Source: SFTJ01 sp905210415
Lineage (GTDB): Bacteria > Bacteroidota > Bacteroidia > Bacteroidales > Muribaculaceae
Direction: 5' to 3'
NCBI GenBank assembly: GCA_902476295.1
Contig: CABSDC010000095.1
Span: forward strand, 1 to 8,620
Length of the DNA: 8,620 nucleotides
In this document: positions 5,963 through 8,620 of the stretch, piece after piece
How positions within the stretch are numbered: position 1 is the first letter of the stretch
Layout: each line of letters begins with the position of its first letter
Notes under the pieces: generated by a model
The model's input: the letters and a program-made list of their open reading frames with translations, nothing else
Told to the model about the DNA's origin: nothing
Database searches by the model: none
Position numbers and translations under genes: made by a program

Positions 5963-5996
5963 AGTAGCAGGACATTATTTTGTGGAGGTTGTCGAA

Positions 5997-6695
5997 ATGC
6001 TGAAGTACCACGTTGCAGTCTGCGATGATGAGAAATCAGACCTTGATGGCATTGTTCAAAGCGTCCAGCAGTACGATGTGCAAGGCTGCTTTGACATTGA
6101 AACTTACATGGATGGAAACGAACTTCTGAGCGAATTGCAAATGCAGAAGAAATCCTTTGATCTGCTTCTTCTCGATATCGAGATGCCATCCAACGGTTTT
6201 CAGCTGGCGCAGTCTTTGATTCAGATGGAGAAGCATCCTTTGGTGGTATTTGTCACGAAGCGGCATGAGTACGCTGTGCAGGGATATGGCATTGCATTCC
6301 GCTACCTTGTCAAACCTTTGGATCAGACGCTGTTCGCTGCGGCAATGGATGCCGTCCTTCAGGAACTGAACTCCAAACATTTCACGATCGAATACGATGG
6401 TGTTACCATGTCCTTGGAAACATCGGACATTTACTTTCTGGAAAGCCACGGACATAAAGTTCTGATTCACTGCAAGGAGCAAGACCTTACATTGCGAATG
6501 AGCATTCCTGAAGCCTTGGAGCAGCTTCCCAAACGGTGCTTTGTGTCACCACACAAAAGTTATCTCGTCAACATGGAACACATTGTTTACGCTACGGGAA
6601 CCGCTGTTTTTCTTTCCAGCGGACATCAGCTGCCGATTAGCAGGAGGAAGCGTCAGGAGTTCAATCAGATCTTCAACGCTTATTTGGGAAGATGA
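5997..6695 (+). CDS. agrA: AgrA-like LytTR response regulator, 232 aa
   Basis: The receiver domain (residues 1-120) has the acidic pocket D10/D11, the phospho-acceptor D60 in LLLLDIEMP and the conserved lysine K106 in YLVKPLD. A LytTR DNA-binding domain covers about 130-228 (FLESHGHKVLIHC, FVSPHKSYLVNMEHI). This is the AgrA/ComE architecture and binds paired direct repeats. I choose ATG at 5997 because GGAGG (5984-5988) lies 8 nt upstream. A GTG at 5982, five codons earlier, would overlap that site. The stop overlaps the next start by 4 bp (ATGA), so the two products are coupled. It probably activates the divergent agrB operon once phosphorylated. Confidence 0.93.
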   Translation: MLKYHVAVCDDEKSDLDGIVQSVQQYDVQGCFDIETYMDGNELLSELQMQKKSFDLLLLDIEMPSNGFQLAQSLIQMEKHPLVVFVTKRHEYAVQGYGIAFRYLVKPLDQTLFAAAMDAVLQELNSKHFTIEYDGVTMSLETSDIYFLESHGHKVLIHCKEQDLTLRMSIPEALEQLPKRCFVSPHKSYLVNMEHIVYATGTAVFLSSGHQLPISRRKRQEFNQIFNAYLGR

Positions 6696-7963
6696 TGCTT
6701 TATTATTTCGTTGAGTTTGCAGGGAGCTTTGCCAACATTGCCCTGTTGCTGCTTTTTATCGGTCGGCTGTTTCCCAAAAAGGAACCCGTCTCAAGGTGGT
6801 TCTATGCGTCATATGTTGCACTCTTGATCGCTGGGCAGTGCGCTTTGAGTTTATTCCCGGATTGGGTAACGCAGCGCACGATTTATCTTTTAGTTGGCGG
6901 ATTTCTCCTTGCATTGCTGTTCTATGAGGTGCGACCGTGGCAGGCGGTTTTCGCAAGCGGAGCCTTCTTTACACTGGCTGCTTTGGTGGAAGTGCTTGCA
7001 ATGCTCCTGATTGGTCTGCGTATCCCGGATACCGACATTCTGATGCAGGCTGGGGCAGCACGGTTGGTCTATATTGTTTTTTCAAACCTGATTCAAATTC
7101 CACTCGTAGTTCTGATTTCACATTTTTTCAGCCGAAAGGGAAATGCTCTGCGCATCCTATGGCTGCTGCCGATCATTGCGATTCAAATCGCAAGTATCGC
7201 GGTCTGTTATGTGGCACAGTATCATGTTGCGGATGATTATTTCCCTGATTATATGGTCGGCCTTATGGCGGTGCTTCTCCTTATAAACATCCTGATCGTG
7301 TTCTATGTGGAAGCTCTCCGGGAAAATGAGCTAGAAAAATTCAAAGTCAAGTTCAATGAGCAGCAGTACAACCTTCAAATGGAATACTACCAGCAGCTCA
7401 AAGAACGTCAGGAAGAAGTCCGTTCTCTACAGCATGATGTGAAGAAATACATTCTGGCGATGCAGGCAGTTGCAGAACACGGTGATACCGAAGAACTTCA
7501 CAAGATCGCACAGGCCGCCACGAATGTTTTCGAGCGTTCCACAAATATTTCTGCGGTCGGAAATCCTGTTGTTGATGCTCTTTTGAATTATTACTTACGA
7601 ATTGCGGAAAGGAATAACATCAACGTCAAACTGGATGTGACGATTCCTGAAGTTCTGACGATCTCATCGTTGTCTTTGAGCATCATCATCGGAAACACAT
7701 TTGACAATGCCATCGAAGCCTGTTGCGACCTGCCAGCGGAACAGAGAATCATTCATCTACAGCTGCGCAAGCAGTATCGAAGCCTCTTCTATCGGCTGGA
7801 AAACCCATACAGTGATACTTCTCGCGGAATCCGCATCGGAGAGTATCACGGTTACGGACTAAAAAATATAAATCGTATCGTTCAGGAGAACCATGGTGAC
7901 TTCTATACGAAAAAGAAAGACGGTGTGTTTACCGTCCAAGTCCGCCTGAACTGCGAAAATTAA
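6692..7963 (+). CDS. agrC: AgrC-like sensor histidine kinase (GHKL type), 423 aa
   Basis: The N-terminal half (residues 1-207) is a membrane sensor with about six helices, the part that senses the cyclic peptide in AgrC proteins. A coiled-coil linker (about 208-245) leads to the phospho-acceptor H248 in LQHDVKKYI. The ATPase domain has an N-box with N335, D338 and N339 (GNTFDNAIEAC) and a G-box HGYGLKNI (386-393). The short GHKL domain and total length match AgrC/ComD/PlnB kinases. It starts inside the agrA stop (ATGA overlap). No terminator follows directly, so the transcript may run to the terminator at 8230. Confidence 0.93.
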   Translation: MMLYYFVEFAGSFANIALLLLFIGRLFPKKEPVSRWFYASYVALLIAGQCALSLFPDWVTQRTIYLLVGGFLLALLFYEVRPWQAVFASGAFFTLAALVEVLAMLLIGLRIPDTDILMQAGAARLVYIVFSNLIQIPLVVLISHFFSRKGNALRILWLLPIIAIQIASIAVCYVAQYHVADDYFPDYMVGLMAVLLLINILIVFYVEALRENELEKFKVKFNEQQYNLQMEYYQQLKERQEEVRSLQHDVKKYILAMQAVAEHGDTEELHKIAQAATNVFERSTNISAVGNPVVDALLNYYLRIAERNNINVKLDVTIPEVLTISSLSLSIIIGNTFDNAIEACCDLPAEQRIIHLQLRKQYRSLFYRLENPYSDTSRGIRIGEYHGYGLKNINRIVQENHGDFYTKKKDGVFTVQVRLNCEN

Positions 7964-8044
7964 AACATTCTCCTAAAACATTGCTTTGCTTTTGCTTGTA
8001 CTTTGTGTGTTTCATTCATCTGATGTATTCATTATCCTGAAGTG

Positions 8045-8073
8045 TTGACACACATCAATACTTATGTTATCAT
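8045..8073 (+). promoter_or_regulatory. Near-consensus sigma-70 promoter downstream of agrC
   Basis: A perfect TTGACA (8045-8050), a 17-nt spacer and TATCAT (8068-8073) stand 80 bp beyond the agrC stop. Transcription would start near 8080. No credible reading frame with a ribosome binding site follows. An intrinsic terminator lies about 150 bp on, so the product should be a small RNA. No copy of the 5889-5921 repeat is seen here, so the promoter is probably constitutive or under other control. Confidence 0.65.
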
Positions 8074-8079
8074 TCCCAA

Positions 8080-8230
8080 CAAATCCACAGCGATTTCTGT
8101 AAAGAAACGATTCTGTGCGGTTTTATTTCCTGCGAAGATTTACCGCCCCGCAACACACCCGATCATTTTGCCGTCTGTTTCACCCGACAAAATCCTTCGC
8201 CTGTACTGCGTGGGCGGTATTTTTCTTTTT
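8080..8230 (+). ncRNA. Predicted small RNA of about 150 nt next to agrC
   Basis: The limits come from the promoter at 8045-8073 and the terminator ending at 8230. A 5' hairpin pairs CACAG (8086-8090) with CTGTG (8113-8117) and inside it TTTC with GAAA. A middle hairpin pairs ATTTTG (8165-8170) with CAAAAT (8188-8193). The 3' stem pairs TACCGCCC-CGCA (8141-8152) with TGCG-GGGCGGTA (8207-8219). A competing pairing, GCGGT (8117-8121) with ACCGC (8142-8146), excludes that last stem. The only overlapping frames are short and lack ribosome binding sites. I do not recognise a known RNA family, and the ends do not close as in 6S RNA. By position it could be an agr effector RNA in the manner of staphylococcal RNAIII, but that is speculation. 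Confidence 0.5.
8141..8230 (+). terminator. Intrinsic terminator of the sRNA and probably of agrAC
   Basis: A GC-rich stem pairs 8141-8152 with 8207-8219 (12 bp, one bulged base) around a 54-nt inner region that holds its own hairpin. The tract ATTTTTCTTTTT (8219-8230) follows directly. The nearer right arm alone can also pair with CGCC at 8199-8202 as a smaller fold. It is the first plausible stop for transcripts from agrC. Confidence 0.65.
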
Positions 8231-8283
8231 CACAAATAAAATCTTATGTGGTTGTACAAATTTCCAAAATTCATTTTCGGTTG

Positions 8284-8312
8284 TTGACTACACAACCTCA
8301 AAGTGTTATTCT
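8284..8312 (+). promoter_or_regulatory. Candidate sigma-70 promoter pointing right
   Basis: TTGACT (8284-8289), a 17-nt spacer and TATTCT (8307-8312) follow the terminator at 8230. GGTTGT occurs on the plus strand at about 8240, 8279 and 8329, and as ACAACC at 8292. The 8279 and 8292 copies can form a 6-bp hairpin over the -35. What the promoter would express is unclear. Confidence 0.35.
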
Positions 8313-8620
8313 TGTGTTTGAAAGAAGCAGGTTGTAGTGTCCACACTGCGCCCGGCTTTCTTCATACCGAACCTTGAATCCTTCATAAGCCGTCTGAACG
8401 TGATATCGTGCCATGACCTCACACTTTCTGTGGGCGAGCCGGAAAACGCCGCTGCAAAACAGGGGCAGGAACTTCGTTCGGGTCAAACGGCGATCAACAT
8501 ACACGAGCAGTGGAAATCTCTACTTATTTTTGCGCCTTAACAATTCGGAAACATTTGTTGAAAATGCGTTTTGAGCGCAGCGGTAGAGGGCAAGAACCGT
8601 CCCGTGGCCACAAATTTTCA
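8313..8620. other. Stretch without a confident gene; short protein-like fragments
   Basis: No reading frame here combines length, ribosome binding site and family resemblance. On the minus strand a frame ending near 8516 reads TVLALYRCAQNAFSTNVSE and then LLRRKNK. A separate 38-codon frame from ATG 8414 to 8298 reads MARYHVQTAYEGFKVRYEE and continues, but GAGG sits only about 2 nt from its ATG. A plus-strand frame from GTG 8337 to 8540 (67 aa) overlaps both. Each could be a remnant of mobile-element coding sequence or chance. Composition is less AT-rich than the flanking 8231-8312. Confidence 0.3.

Noticed and set aside
5982..5996. GTG start for the response regulator, adding five residues
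   Set aside because: The GTG overlaps the GGAGG that serves the ATG at 5997, which is at ideal distance and directly precedes the receiver fold.
8080..8230. 6S RNA or SRP RNA identity for the sRNA candidate
   Set aside because: The 5' and 3' ends do not pair to close a 6S-like rod, and no GGAAG/AGCAG-type SRP apical loop is visible on either strand.
8337..8540. Plus-strand 67-aa ORF as a real gene
   Set aside because: GTG start with only a weak AGG, no recognisable family, and equally plausible overlapping frames on the other strand. Mentioned only as part of the unassigned stretch.
1..8620. CRISPR array, tRNA, rRNA or IS transposase
   Set aside because: Reading both strands showed no regularly spaced repeats, no cloverleaf with CCA-type acceptor stem, no rRNA-like sequence and no DDE transposase frame.

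Overview
The window comes from a Gram-positive, probably a Clostridia-type gut bacterium (Bacillota; Oscillospiraceae-like is my best guess). The reasons are strong AGGAGG/GGAGG ribosome binding sites, a large serine recombinase with the SSDNQREESIEGQ N-terminus seen in that group, and an agr-type cyclic-peptide quorum-sensing locus. Base composition shifts along the window. The recombinase is fairly GC-rich, the block at 1.7-5.8 kb is clearly AT-rich, and the regulatory genes at 6.0-8.0 kb are intermediate. This fits an accessory or mobile region.

Layout. (1) Positions 1-1523, minus strand: a large serine recombinase running off the left edge. An intrinsic-terminator-like hairpin lies inside its open frame. 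(2) Positions 1524-1721: intergenic, with a candidate recombinase promoter and a 15-bp-stem hairpin beyond the end of the next operon. (3) Positions 1722-5817, minus strand: a compact run of genes that reads, in transcription order, agrB-like peptidase, 56-residue two-helix membrane protein, Sec-secreted protein, a hidden 48-residue agrD-like autoinducer precursor (4338-4484), a twin-arginine-signal secreted protein, a 93-residue membrane protein, a decayed small ORF, a secreted protein whose start codon seems lost, and a DUF1835/DUF3658-like cytoplasmic protein. (4) Positions 5818-5996: divergent promoter region with two 12-bp direct repeats spaced 21 bp apart, the geometry of a LytTR response-regulator site. 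(5) Positions 5997-7963, plus strand: agrA-like LytTR regulator and agrC-like GHKL kinase, overlapping by 4 bp. (6) Positions 8045-8230: a near-consensus promoter, about 150 nt of structured non-coding sequence and a strong intrinsic terminator, together a small-RNA candidate. (7) Positions 8231-8620: no confident gene.

Inferred logic. AgrB would process and cyclise the AgrD peptide. The released peptide would be sensed by the AgrC-like kinase, which would phosphorylate the AgrA-like regulator. That regulator would bind the tandem repeats in the divergent region and raise transcription of the agrB operon, so the co-transcribed exported proteins would be made in a density-dependent way. The unusual points are the separation of agrD from agrB by two genes, three exported proteins of unknown function (one carrying a Tat motif) in the same transcription unit, and a possible sRNA beside agrC. 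The quorum-sensing assignment rests on clear motifs. The function of the exported proteins cannot be read from the sequence.
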